This document shows, piece after piece, positions 1-12,270 of a stretch of 64,000 nt of DNA. This stretch comes from Karalla daura (lineage: Eukaryota; Chordata; Actinopteri; Chaetodontiformes; Leiognathidae), in assembly GCA_029224185.1 (NCBI GenBank), contig CM055205.1, forward strand, positions 14,145,961 through 14,209,960, given 5' to 3'. Position 1 is the stretch's first letter. Each line of letters starts with the position of its first letter. A model generated the notes under the pieces. It made no database searches, was not told the DNA's origin, and saw only the letters and a list, made by a program, of their open reading frames with translations. A program made the translations under genes and the position numbers.

Positions 1-137
1 TCTCCATGTTTGAAGGCAGGGAGCTGATAGAATGAACAGATGTTGTTTAGTTTTTTTTTTAAATCATTTTTAATTTTGGCATCTTGTGCAATACTGCATT
101 TTGTCATGTGCTGCAAAGAATAGTGGAACTGTTAATT

Positions 138-163
138 AACCCTAACCCTAACCCTAACCCTAA
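138..163. repeat. Short interstitial telomeric repeat
   Basis: About four consecutive CCCTAA units (TTAGGG on the minus strand) sit in AT-rich DNA inside what should be intron 1 of the GST gene. The array is too short for a chromosome end and has unique sequence on both sides, so it is an interstitial telomere-like insertion. Confidence 0.85.
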
Positions 164-584
164 TCATCAACTAATTTAATACTACAATACAATACAATAG
201 TCAATTTAAACATTTTAAAATGTATAATTTTTTTATTTTTGAAGTCAAAATTCACAGATCTCAGCTTCTTTTACATTTTTTTTGCATATTTAATGGTTTA
301 TTCAGTCTCTTTGCATGAAAATGGAATGTTATTGAGGTGATGCTAAAAAAGGCAAAATAAATTGACCTTTTGAAACAGGCATTAACACAGTTTTTGCCTC
401 ATATTTTAAACCAAACAACTTGATTATTCAAGAAAGTGGTTAACACACTCTCTTTAAATCCAGGCTCCCCAGACCTTCCAAGAGGTCACCGTTTTGTAGA
501 ACAGCTCACTTCAGCAGACCTAATCACAATACAATCTGAATGTGAGCATGGGTTTGTTTTGAGAGCGTCGCATGTGACACCTAC

Positions 585-752
585 CTGCCCTCTTGGGTTG
601 ATATCCAAGACTTCCTGGGACTTGTGCTCTCCTTTCTCAAAGGAGAGCAGCTTGCGTTTGTAGCCCTGCAGCTTCTTCTCCTCCAGAGTGATCATAACCC
701 TCCAGCAAGGAGGGGATCCAGCCCCCCACAGCAGACACATAGACTTGGCCAT
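585..752 (-). CDS. gstr: Rho-class glutathione S-transferase, first coding exon (gene continues beyond left edge)
   Basis: The exon encodes 56 residues, from an ATG at 752 to a GT donor on the minus strand (584 downward), ending in phase 0. The protein starts MAKSMCLLWG, followed by GSPPCWRVMI, LEEKKLQGY, KLLSFEKGEHKS and NPRGQ. This is the N-terminal thioredoxin-like (glutathione-binding) half of the fish GSTA/rho class, recognised from plaice and carp-type GSTs. The SPPCWR segment is where the family places its G-site loop. The expected partner exons (LPTF-type continuation, then the helical C-terminal domain) are not in 1-584, which I read as intron carrying only AT-rich sequence and a telomere-like repeat. 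The enzyme family conjugates glutathione to electrophiles in the cytosol. The start is the only Met consistent with the family N-terminus. The frame stays open further upstream without family similarity, so that part is probably 5' UTR. Confidence 0.82.
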
Positions 753-2044
753 GGACTCGAGAGCCGACGCAGGACGACAAATGTCAAAACATGCGTAGCA
801 GTTGTACTTTTTATGGCCCCTCATCAATCCAAAGGTTGCTGCTCAGAGAAGGCTCCACCTTGTCTTCTTCTAGCGGCTCAGAAGTGAGGAAGAGTTCAGT
901 GCAGATCAGTAGCTTTTTCTTTTATTAGTTTTTACACTCATTGTTTTTGCTTTGTTGTAGCATGTGTATACAGTACACAGCATTTCAAGTGAAAGTGTAA
1001 AAACTGTTCAGTTCATTAAATCGGCATGAATGTGAAGATACTGCTCGGGTTTTGCTCACGGTTGAACAAAGTTCAGTTTGAGCGTAGATGTGAAAGATCA
1101 CTCTCAGCCCCCCTGCTTTTCCAGCAACACACATTTCAGCTGCGACCACATCTTTCAGTTTCTTTTATCCTTTATTACAATTCACAGAATAGCCTCCGTT
1201 CTCTCAGACTATAATACAGGTTTCTACAGGAATTACAAAAATAACATCACATGAACCGCACTAAACATGCACACTGTAGTACTACAGCACTTAGTACCTG
1301 GCAGCTGAAAAGGGCATTTACATGTTTCATGCAGAATTCTCCGCATGTCCTTCAAAATAGATTATTAAAATAAAAAAAAAATGTCTTCATCATTTTGTCT
1401 TTTTACACTTTACAAACGGTTCCTCTGAGATAAAAACTTCCATTTTTGTCTGTGTTCTGATTCAGCCGTTTTATTTCAGCGTGAAAAACTATTAACGTTG
1501 AGTAAGGTGCATGATGCCAGAGTGTTGCAAATAAATACTGAGAACTCTGCCAAAAAAAAAACAACAAAAAAAACGTTGCAATTAACACTCAAAGTTGCAA
1601 TAACTACGTCTGTGAATGTGACATTTGTTGATCGGAGAAGAGTGGGAAAGCGAGAGAGGTGGCGTCAAGGTACGCTGTTGTCCCTTTTAAACGAAAGGCA
1701 CACGTCAGATTGAAAACCTTTTACACTCCTACTGAACATGACTACACTCATCACTTGTCAAGGGTGCAGCTGCAGAAGCAAACATTTTGTCATTCTTTGT
1801 GCGCCTCTTTGTTCACACTGACCTCTCGGGATATCTTTGAAAAACTGGAGAAGAGGAACAAATTAAAACTTCCTCATCAGGCTGCTCATCTTTATAACTG
1901 AAATTCACAGCTTAAATAAATGAAAAAGAAAGGGTGACGTCACAGCTGCAGAAACTCACAAGCGAAAAGAAGTTATCCCTTTGGACTAATGCAACATGTC
2001 AAATACGTGTTTTCAATTCAGTGTGAGGCAGCGTCACTGAAATT
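753..2044. other. Intergenic: gstr upstream region and FHOD3 downstream region
   Basis: No coding exon is recognised here. The part just above 752 should hold the gstr 5' UTR and promoter on the minus strand. The rest is AT-rich and holds candidate distal FHOD3 3' UTR with further TTTATT (minus AATAAA) sites near 911, 1171 and 1468. The short ORFs in both directions have no family resemblance. Confidence 0.5.
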
Positions 2045-2050
2045 TTTATT
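2045..2050 (-). terminator. Candidate FHOD3 poly(A) signal
   Basis: TTTATT on the plus strand reads AATAAA on the minus strand, about 262 nt beyond the FHOD3 stop codon. It is the first canonical hexamer after the stop. Later ones exist, so alternative polyadenylation is possible. Confidence 0.4.
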
Positions 2051-2311
2051 TTTTCTAATCCTCATCACGTCGGTCCATGTTCCACACGTTTTATCTTTGT
2101 GTCACGTTACAAAAAAAACACTGTCACGGCTGCGGCTTCAACACTCAGACACATCAGGCAAAAAAAAAAAAGAAAAGAAATTAGCAGCTTGTAAAAACCT
2201 ATCGGGAGTTCGTGACAGGCGGAGTGCATCTCTGCAGAGTGTGATGAAGGCAGGCGGCCGACAGAGATGTGGCTTCGATGACTCTAGCCGGGTTTCCACA
2301 GGGGGTCACAT

Positions 2312-2768
2312 TTATGTATCCGGAGAATCGGTTAGTCCTAAAGCGAGAGCTTCCTCTGGGGTCAGACCGTTCTTCAGAGTCCGCCTCACTGCAAGAAGGA
2401 AAGAACGGTGAGTCCTACATTACCCATTATGCTTTGTGAATCCCATAAAACTCTTGAATCTGAGATTTTTCTTAAGCTATTTCATCACCATTTCCATGTT
2501 TTGGATTCTTTTCCAGCATGAATTGCACAGATATGGACACAATTCACACATCTTGTCTCTTTTTCACACAGTAACATCAGAAAAAAAAACGCTATAGCCG
2601 TACAGGACTTGCGGTTGGCCCTGGACCTCCTCCTCTCTCGGGGCTGCGCTCTGGTTCCTGGACCCTGAGTGGCCGACCTCACGATGCGCTCCATGATCTC
2701 ATCTGCAGCGTCGTCCCCGCAGATCTGAGCGTCCTCCACGGGCGGCGTCCAGGCCTGCATGGTGCGAC
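2312..2768 (-). CDS. fhod3: fhod3 exons 28-29: diaphanous autoregulatory domain (DAD) and C-terminus
   Basis: Exon 28 (2604-2768) reads DDAADEIMERIVRSATQ followed by a basic run RERRRSRANRKS. Exon 29 (2312-2388) continues LRRTLKNGLTPEEALALGL and stops at 2312-2314. The amphipathic DEIM-type helix plus basic tail is the DAD that binds the N-terminal FH3/DID and locks formins shut. The three hydroxyl residues in the basic tail (S, then S six residues later, then T four later) keep the spacing of the ROCK sites described for mammalian FHOD3, so release by Rho kinase is the inferred control. The splice join gives TCC-TTG, keeping KSLRRTLK in frame. The last seven residues after LALGL (TDSPDT) are lineage-specific. 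Confidence 0.92.
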
Positions 2769-3239
2769 CTGAGCAAATCAGACAGGTCGGGTCAGGATTT
2801 GAACCTGGGTCGCTGCCAGGCTCAGCCTGTACATGACCTGTGACCTGTGACCATTACATATGTGCAATCGAGGCATCCACGGATGTGACGTTGATTGACA
2901 GGTGTCAATTTCATAATAATTTCTCTCTTAGCTTACTTATGTTCACTTTGTTTATATTTGCTTATGAGCCAATATAAATGCTTGGAGTTTCCTGACTGTG
3001 TGTGTATGACCCTGCGAGGATCCCTCACCTCCTCGTCCAGGCCTGGATCTTGTCCGTGTCCGGAGCCCCGGGACGCCGCTGGCCTCCTTGTCGCCCCCGC
3101 CGAGGCTGGTTCTCAGCACCGCCTTCATGTGCTCGTGCTCTGCGGCATCCTCAGAGTGACCCAGGCCCTGAGGCTGCTCGTTCTCCTGGCTGCCAGCGGG
3201 GGCGCTGCTGCTGCTGCCGGAGCCAATCCGACCACACTG

Positions 3240-3297
<58 letters not shown>

Positions 3298-3679
3298 AGA
3301 ACTTGGCAGCTTGTGTTTTGGGAACTTTGACTCTCACATGCTGGAGCTAATGAATCAAGGAAAAGAATCAACCTGGTGAAATAACAATGCATAATCTGTT
3401 TTACTGTCCAAACCACTCAAGATGTTACAAAACATCAGTGAGAGGGAACATTCTGAGGTCAAGTGGTCCAGTTAGATTCAGCGGATTCATGCACACACCC
3501 ACACACACATGCAGACGCAGAGAGCACACATGTGGATACCTCACTCTCCTCTTCATCATCAGACTACAGAGGAAAGAAAGAGTGACAGAGTGAAAGGCCG
3601 ACTCAAAGGAAATAAGGGGAAATAAAGCAGCAGGAGTCTTGGCAGGAGAAGAAGACAGAGAGAATAAAGTGTGTGTTTG

Positions 3680-3719
<40 letters not shown>

Positions 3720-6700
3720 ATACTCACAGGCGCGTTGACATCCATGATCATCTTCCCCCGGGTCTTGTTGCGTTCTCTGTGGTCGGCTCGTTTCTGCTTC
3801 TGCTGCAGCACGCGGTCTCTCGTGGTCCGGTACTCCAACGCAAACTCACTGAGGATTTTGCTGAACCTGTGGACGCTGATCTCCCTCACGCTGTAGGCCG
3901 GGTGGCCCAGGAACAGCAGGAAGGAGTGGAACCTGGGAGAAGGAACGAGAGGGAACGATTGTCCAGAATCAGCTTGCTAGAAAGTAACGTGCAGAACGTA
4001 GATGGACTCTGGGTGGGTCTACCTGTTGATGATCCGGCGGTGGACGATCTTGAGGATGATGATCCTCTCGGCGCAGTCTTTGAGGAAGTCGGACATCTTC
4101 TGCTTCAGCTGGGGCTTCATCTCATGCTTGGCGATCACCTTCAGGTGATCCCATGAGGCTTTGCAGCGTCGCTCCATCTGACACAGGTTCTCCTGCAGCT
4201 GATCAAAGTCCACCTGGGAGAAGAGAGGGCGGAACAATTAAATCTAAATCCCAAATCATTCAGCGTCGACATAGCACAGAAAATCATCTTGCATCAATAG
4301 TTACACATGGATGATCTTAACCCTGTCTGTTTTAGTTTTCAGCTTGAATAAACACATCTTATGAGGTTTTTGAACTAGAAAGAAAGGCTTGTCTGTGTTT
4401 CCCCTGAGAAACACCACTCGATAGACAAATCCCCTCCAGAAACCCTTGGAATATCTTATTAATAGTCTAGTACATACTGACTTTCTTTCTTTTAATTGGT
4501 TCATTAAATATGAGCGTTTGAAAGCAGGGATTGAAAGTCATTTACATGCTTTTGGAGATTTGAGGAACTGCAGTTTTCAGCCTTCTTTTCAGCCACTTGA
4601 GAGTAACGCACACTTTTATCACAACAGTGCGAGTTATACTTTCAAGAACAACTTAAAAGTGCTTTGCATCAGAGGGGTGAAACGTGCAGTGCTTACTTTT
4701 GCAGAACGCGTGATGGCGCCGATCTCGGAGTAGAGGTCGGTGCTCTGAGGGAAGTTCTCCACCACCACGGAGCAGGCGTGATGCAGCAGAGACTGCTTGT
4801 GAACGGTATCCTTCACCTCTGGCACCTTCTCCAGGTAGGTCATCTCAAAGCCTTTAGCCTGGACATCAACCATGAAACACTTTTTTTACCTTCCTTCTTC
4901 AACGTGTTGACTAGATTTTACTAAAATCCACTGAAAATTCACACTTTAAACAATATTAATGAACATAAAACAACCCAAGAAATCTTTTGGGAGTAAAAGG
5001 TCTGCGTGGACTGTGAGAAACATCCGTTTTCCCCTAATTACAGCCACTAATACGTGATGAAATTTTCAATCTACAAATTACAGGCTTGGAAATTTCACAC
5101 AGCCTTAAAAGAACACGATACCTCTCCACAATTACCCCAAACAAAAAGAGCTTGTCATTATGTCCCAGTATGATAAGAACAACCTGTAACGGCCGTGACT
5201 CACGTTGGATCCATTGAGGAAGTTTCCAATAGCGAGTAGCGTGGAGAGGATGTAGCGTAGGGTCTTGTTCTTCTCCAGCTGTTCCATACCCTCCTTAAGA
5301 TCCTGCAGCGGCTCGGCTACTTCCTGGAATAGACACACACACACACACACACACATCATTAGTAGGGCTAATGAGGAAATGTGGGTTTGGTTAGTTACAT
5401 AAGCAAGCGAGCAGGTGCACCCTGGTCTCCCACCACAAATCCTCGAGGTCACGGGAGGTTGCGTGAAGGTTGCTGCCTCAGTCAGCATCTGCGGTCAAAC
5501 GTGCTTCTGATTACGTGGACTACTAGTTACTTGTTGTCACGCTGTTGTTTTCTGTCGCGTGCATGGGTCGGCGTGGGGCCAAGCGTGTGGCCGGGGAGCG
5601 GGGCCTTTTGTGGAGAGATTAAAAGACGGCTGCATCCTGCAGGAAAGCCGTAAAGTTTTGGGGGGCGGTGCGGCGTGCCTTTCATTCTCAGGGCTTCGAC
5701 TTTGAACTCGCTGATGCTGCTGCTCGAGGTGCGCTTGATGAAGACGAGATGGCGCTAATAATTGTGCATATTTTGTTATGATGTTCAGGGCTAATGCTGT
5801 GTGAATGTTGTTTGTGCTGGAGGGAACGTTGATACTCTCTGAAACATGCATGAGCCACACGTGTGCACACTTCTTCAAACCTGAAGAAGGGTGCCTGCTT
5901 CTCCTTTAATAAACGGAAAATTATTTGCTCGGGATGATTTTTAACGTGTGATTTATAATGGTTTCGGTTTGTCCATCCCTGCTTCACATTCTCATGTGAA
6001 GACTCCAAAGTATACTTTTTTGGCCAGCCTACTGTTTGCACAGACCTTCTCAGTGGCCTCGTAGTCCATCTTGAAAGCCCAGAGCTGGAGTCGGGCGGAG
6101 AGCTCGCTGATGGAGGACAGCGTGAGGAGGAACTGCTCCGCCGAGCCCAGCGGGACGTCGGGGTTGGCCAGCTGCGCCTCCTGGATCTTCTGCTTCTCCT
6201 CCTCAGTGGGAATCATGGTGAGGATTTTCTGGAAAGCACAAGAAGGAGCAGGATGATTAGAATTATATGTAGGCAGCCATGTGTTCAACAATAATACAGG
6301 CAAAGACACTTTTAGGCAGTCTGGGAACGCCCATACAAAGTCTGAGTACATTTTTTCCACAAACAGAGCGTATTAAACTAGTGATGAGAATCAACAACCA
6401 GGTCCTTTTCTTTTCAGTTCTTTGTAGATTGGATAGATTCCTTTGGACCATTTGCATGTCTGTTTAATGATCCCACTTATTGGCTCCACTAAGTTACAAC
6501 TGCGTACTGACGTCACATGCGTGCTGCGTTGTTTACTTTAGACCAAAGCAAACATGGCGCCCTGACAGAGGAGCTCGGAAGTGAGACTCTATTTCATGGT
6601 TAAAGATAACACCAATGTCACTTGTGACACCCGTAATGATTCTACTTGCATTTCTTCCTTCTAATTTGGGAGTTTGATAAGATATTTAGCAGCAGGAGCA

Positions 6701-9700
6701 GAACTGATGTCAGGGCATTATCTGTCTTTACAGTGGAAGGTTGCTTGTCCACTTCATTAATGTTAGCACAACTTTCCACAATATGAATCATCTCCGGTGT
6801 CATCCTTGTGAATTCTTTGTATATCTTATATGGGTTAGGCAAGTTTTGTTTCAAGGTAAACGTAAATAATCTGTGTAAATCCTGCAAAATGTCACACAAC
6901 GAAGCAGCATGTGAGTGCTGTACGTTCTGTTTGGACATTTTTTGCAAATTCTTACATAAAACACAGTTAGAAGCTGCACTTATAAGCTGAATGGTGGCTG
7001 GGGGCGGTCAGTCTGAGTCACTTGGTCTCTCACCTCTATGCCCTCCTTGTTGAGCGCGTACTCGTCAAAGTTAAGGATGGCTGTCTTGATGGTGCGGGGC
7101 GGCGGCAGCACCGTCAGGCCGATGTTGATGGCGTTGCTCCTCTTGGAATCCAAAACGATGATCTCCTGACGTTTGCCATCGGCTGCTGTTTTCTAGGACA
7201 CAGACACACAGAGGGTCACTGCTAGCTCCCCCTCCCTCTCTCATCTCTCTTCATCCCTCTCTCTCTCTTTCCTACGTGTGGTCTCCTTTACGGAGCTTGT
7301 AAGGATTAGAGGGATCGTCACTCAGGTTACATTGACTGCAGCTGTTGGAGCCGTATGGTCAGCGGGAGCAGGAAATACCATCACAGGTTGAGTCTGTACA
7401 GTAAGCGTGTGTCTGTGGGTGTCTGCAGACATATTGTGGCTGCATGTGTGAGCCCATGATCTCACCAGCACTTCATGCATGTGTGAGCCATAAAAGGGAG
7501 GAAGTCGTAACATGTCACCACATAAAAGTGTAACAGGGTAAGTGTTAGGACTTGGTTACTGCCTCTAGGAAGTTATACAATCTTCACATGCAACCTGGAT
7601 GACTCACAGTATCATGCTGCAAAAGACTAACTAATTCCAGGTATATTTCTATGAATATTTCTATTTGTGCATGTGTAGATAGTAAATATTTGCAAAGTAA
7701 ACAAAATACAGTGAAGTACAACATGGTAAATAGATAAGGAGTGAACTTTGAAATCGAACACTTTTCATTCTGATAAACCACAAAATGTACAAAAGGGACC
7801 AAAACAGGGTCTGCTAAAAGGAACAGCTATGCGATATCAATAAAGTGTGCTTTGAACTCTGAGGGCTACAATATTCTGCCGGTCCTCTATATTTTGGATC
7901 ATCTGAATTACCGAGAGCTTTACTTGAGCTGTTTTGCTACTATAGCTGCAGACCACCGCCGCGCTGTCACATTAGCTGAAGACCGGAGGCCGAGCTGAGG
8001 TGAGACGCTGTCTGATTTTGTCTCTGTGCTTCTGTGAAGCAACGGCTCAGCAGTTCAAAGAGGGAGAGAGGCCCGATCTTAGCAGGCCATACTTTTCTCA
8101 TTTGGTGGCTTTTGAGAATTATGAAGGATCAACTCAACTCCAGTCGGTATCAAAACAGGCACGACCTCACTTAACCCTTAAAGTTGTCAACATTTTGGTG
8201 CAACAGACGCCAGGGGCAATGTGTTTTTTATTGAAGCACTGCTTCACACTGGAAGTAGAAAAGAAACTTAAAAATACATTGATAAAACAATGCTTTTGAC
8301 ATCCATCTTGTGCAAAAACATGCTCTGTTTTGCACAGGCTCTCCTGGGATTCAAACCAGTCGATCCACTGAGCCTCCCATCCAACAAAAACAGTGAAGCT
8401 GTGAACCCCAAAGTCTGACTCCTGACTCTGACTCCTGTTTAAGGCAGCACTGTTTGTTTACCTTTGTAACTGGTATTTCTTTTGATTTTGTCTCAAACAA
8501 GTGTTCCAGTTTGGCCGTGTCCAGCTTCACTTGATCCAGTTTGGACCAGAACGAGTCTCCGCTCCGCTTGTAGTCCCTGTACTGCGGGTCTGTTGGATGC
8601 ACCTGATCACAAACAGAACAAGGATGGACTGCATTAGGTGGAGACGTGTTAAACTCTCATTTCCTACTATAAAAGAGGTTAATGAGAGACTCTGTGCACA
8701 AACAATGCCGGATAATAGCAGCAACAGGAAGACTGCGGTCACACTGGGTCATTCTCTTTATGGTGACTCCTTCATCACAACTAGCTTTAATCAGTTACAG
8801 AGATTAAGAGAAATGGAAGCAACTCGAGCCCCGTCTTTGGGATAAATGATGTGTGACACTGAATAAAAACACTGTTTGTTTAGTCCACAAAGCTTCTGTT
8901 GTGGCCGTATCGGGTCTTCTCACCTCGCTCCAGAAGAGCCGGATCGTCTTCTTCTTCTTGTTGAAGAGCGGCGGCTCGGGCGGGGGAGGCACCGGCATCA
9001 CAGAGTTGAACGAGGGAGGTGGAGGAGGCCTCATGTTCCCAAACAAGGGCGGGGGCGGCGGGCAGCCGCCGAGCATGGGCGGGGGCGGCGGGAAGCGGGG
9101 GATGCAGGGCGGGGGCGGGGGCGGGGGAGGCAGGTCGCTGCAGCCTCCCATCATGACGGCATCCAGGATGTCCTTGTCGTCCTCGTCCGTCAGGTCGGTG
9201 AAGTTAATGTCTCCGATGCGCAGCTCCCGGGGACTGGCCAGGAGCTGGTCCCAGATGGTGTCTGACTCCTTTTTGGGCGGGGGAGGTGGGGGCGGCGGGG
9301 GCTCGCTGGCCTGGCATTCCAGGTGAGGGTGGGGCGAGACCAGGTCCTTGATCAGGTCTCCGAAACGCTCGGCAAAGGGTCGGATGGTCCCGCGCTGATC
9401 GGCTTTGTCGGCCTTGTTGGGGCTCTTCTCCTCTTCCTCTGGGCTCTCTTTGCCCTCTCCCTCCTCCCTCTCTTTCTCCTTCTCCTTCTCCACGTCCTCC
9501 TCCTCCTCCTCTTCGTCGCTGGGCTTCTTGTTCTGGGAGTACAGCATGTCCAGCATGAAGAGCTTGCTGTTGAGGAGTTTGCTGCACTGCTCGTTCACCT
9601 CCTCCTCCTTGAGGCCTGAGAGGGAGGTATTTGAGAGGAGAGGGAAAGACCAGAAAAGAAGAGGGCATTTGTAACACATCTTTCCTCAATCTTCCCTTTT

Positions 9701-10722
9701 TTTGTCCATGCAGATAAATACCAACAGTCTTCTTAGCTGAGGTGAGTTCAGGACCATGGTTCCAGGAACCCATTTCAAACATGCAGCCTTACCCAGCACT
9801 TGCATAGCTCTCGATAAGAGCTACATCTTATCATATACATGCACATCCTTTAGACCAAGTCTAAAGACAAAAGATACTTAAAGACTGGTAGTGACTGGAA
9901 GTGACACGTCTGATTGAGCAGGTGAATCATTAGAGGTGATTTGGGTCCATGTCCCTGAAACCATCACCTGGTTGTTCAATTACACATTCATAGACATTCA
10001 CAGATGTTATCTGCTGATACCAATTATGAGACAACTTCTGGATATATCATTTCACAGTCAACCGATACCATGAATCATCTAGAGGGTTAGAAGATGCTGA
10101 TCTGTTTAGCTCAGCCACTCACCGCTCTCATTGCTGCCCCGCTCCTCCCTCTCTAGAGTGCTGCTGGCCGAGGAGATGCTGGAGGCCGAGCAGTTGTCCT
10201 TCTCGTTCACCTCCTCATTCTGACGCTCCTTGTCGCTCAGGATGCCGCTGTCCTCTTCAGCTTCCGCCTCTGCTTCCACCCCCACCTCCTCCTCTTCCTC
10301 CTCCTCCTTCTCCTTCTCAGGCTCCTGTTCTGCTTCCTCCTCCTCCTCCTCCTTTTCTGTTGCTGTTTCCTCCTTTGTTTCCTCCTCTTCCACCTCCTTC
10401 TGTTCCTCCTCCTCCTCCTCCTCCTCCTCCTCCTCCTCCTCAGCAGGGGCCTCTTTGTCCTCTGTCTCTACACTGGCGCTGGAGTCATCGGCTTCTCCTG
10501 TCACGATAAAAAACACGAAAACCTTGCTTTTTTCCTCTGAAAGGTGTTGACTGACTGTCTCACCTCGATAAAAAAAGCCTCTACGATAATTCACACAGAA
10601 AGGTACTGTAAGGTGTGTGACTTGTTTGCAAATGAACAGTTTGAAACATGTGACACGACTGCCTTTGATTTTAAAGGCGTCTCTGTTTAGTCTGCCCTTG
10701 GGACTCCCCCGTATCAACACTT

Positions 10723-10753
<31 letters not shown>

Positions 10754-12238
10754 CACACACTGACAAGAAAAACACAAACACACACCCATACGCTAATAGA
10801 ATCAATACGGCAGGTACAGAAAGCCAGGTTGTTGCGGCACCAGGATGTGAACAGGAAATGAGGAATTAAGTTCCTGTTTACGTCAAAACACACCCGGGGA
10901 CGTGGTGCACACACGCGACTGGGCAGCACAGTCGCTGCAGTGAGGCGGGCGGGGTTAGAATAACACGCCGGCGCGGGGCCTCATACGCCCGCACCTCCAC
11001 TCGTGGCGGCGCATGCTCTCGGCTCTGAAACAAGGCTGTTTTCTTACACGAGATGTTTTGGTGTCACGCTTTTCAAAAAGGTCTTTGAAAACCCAATTTG
11101 ACCCTTTCACCCATGCCTATTTTTTTTCTTCCCACCCCCCCCAATGGCGTCTCCTTCCTCTCCCTCTTCCATGATCTGTCTCGCCTCTCCACCTCTGCTA
11201 ATTCAAGCAACACGGGAGCAAACTGAAACAGTTTAAGGTTAAGAATGATTGCTTTGGGCTGCACTGCTGGGAATCGATCCAGTGACCTCCTGGTTTTAAT
11301 TATAAGTTCCCAAAGGTTGAACCAGGTGATTTCAGAGCCATACAACAGCTGAGAACACTGGGAATGTCATTCATCAATCATTAATTTCATCCAATTTGGA
11401 CAAATTTAGAGCAATTCATGTTATTATCTTTTGTTCTATTTTTCATCAATGCCTTTGTTAAACATTATTTTATCTTTAATTATGTTATGTGCTGTTTTCC
11501 AGTCTAGTTTATTAGGACTAGCAGCCGAAGTAATAAGAATCCTACTAACATTTAGAGCAGTGGTTATTCTGCATGCTATTGTACATTTTAAAGAAAACTG
11601 AAGGAAACAGGGAAGATCTTAAAATAAAGGTTGTTTGAGCAACCATCAGTGTTCCCGGCTGTCCTACCAGTCTCAGAGGGTGCGTAGGGAGCCGCAGGCG
11701 TCCCAGCTTCAAGTTCGGCCTCTGTGTCCTCCTGAGACGCAAAGGAGGACGGGGTGCTGCTGCGCGATGACGAAGGCCAGGCCTCCGAGGGTTCGAAGGT
11801 CAGGTTGAGGTCAGGGCGAGTCCTTGATGTCCGCACGCGATCTCTCTCGTACTCCTCTGCCGCCAAACGCTCCACGTTCTTATACCTGGGAGAGACAGAC
11901 GGAGGATGAGAGGAGGAAAGATTGCTTCAGCTGACAGGTTTAATCTGTCCTCGCCGTCACGTTCTACTCCTGTCTAACCAAAGCCTGAGATAACTCCTGC
12001 AGCCTACATACACATCCAGGAGTGAAGAGGAGAAGAGAAGGTGTTAGAGAGGAAGAATAATTGAAAAGAAGCTAATATAAAGCCGAACGGTCAAACATCG
12101 GACGTGAATCAGACTAAACCTGTTCAAGATGTGTCTCCATCAGCTCTTCTCTCTCCTTCCTCTCTGCCGTCCTTACTCACCCTAACAAACTCTGCCCCTC
12201 AACCTGTCGGCCAAAACACAGATTTTCAGGCCTCTGAA

Positions 12239-12270
<32 letters not shown>

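Noticed and set aside
138..163. True telomere or chromosome end
   Set aside because: There are only about four units, with unique sequence on both sides.
2780..2850. B-box-like GGTTCAAATCC on the minus strand
   Set aside because: There is no A box at a suitable distance and no acceptor-stem pairing. At most it is a SINE trace.
8853..9674. Gly-, Ser- and Leu-rich plus-strand ORFs
   Set aside because: They are antisense to the proline- and glutamate-rich FHOD3 exon 18; composition explains them.
10230..10550. Ser-rich plus-strand ORF of 106 codons
   Set aside because: It is antisense to the Glu-rich FHOD3 exon 17.
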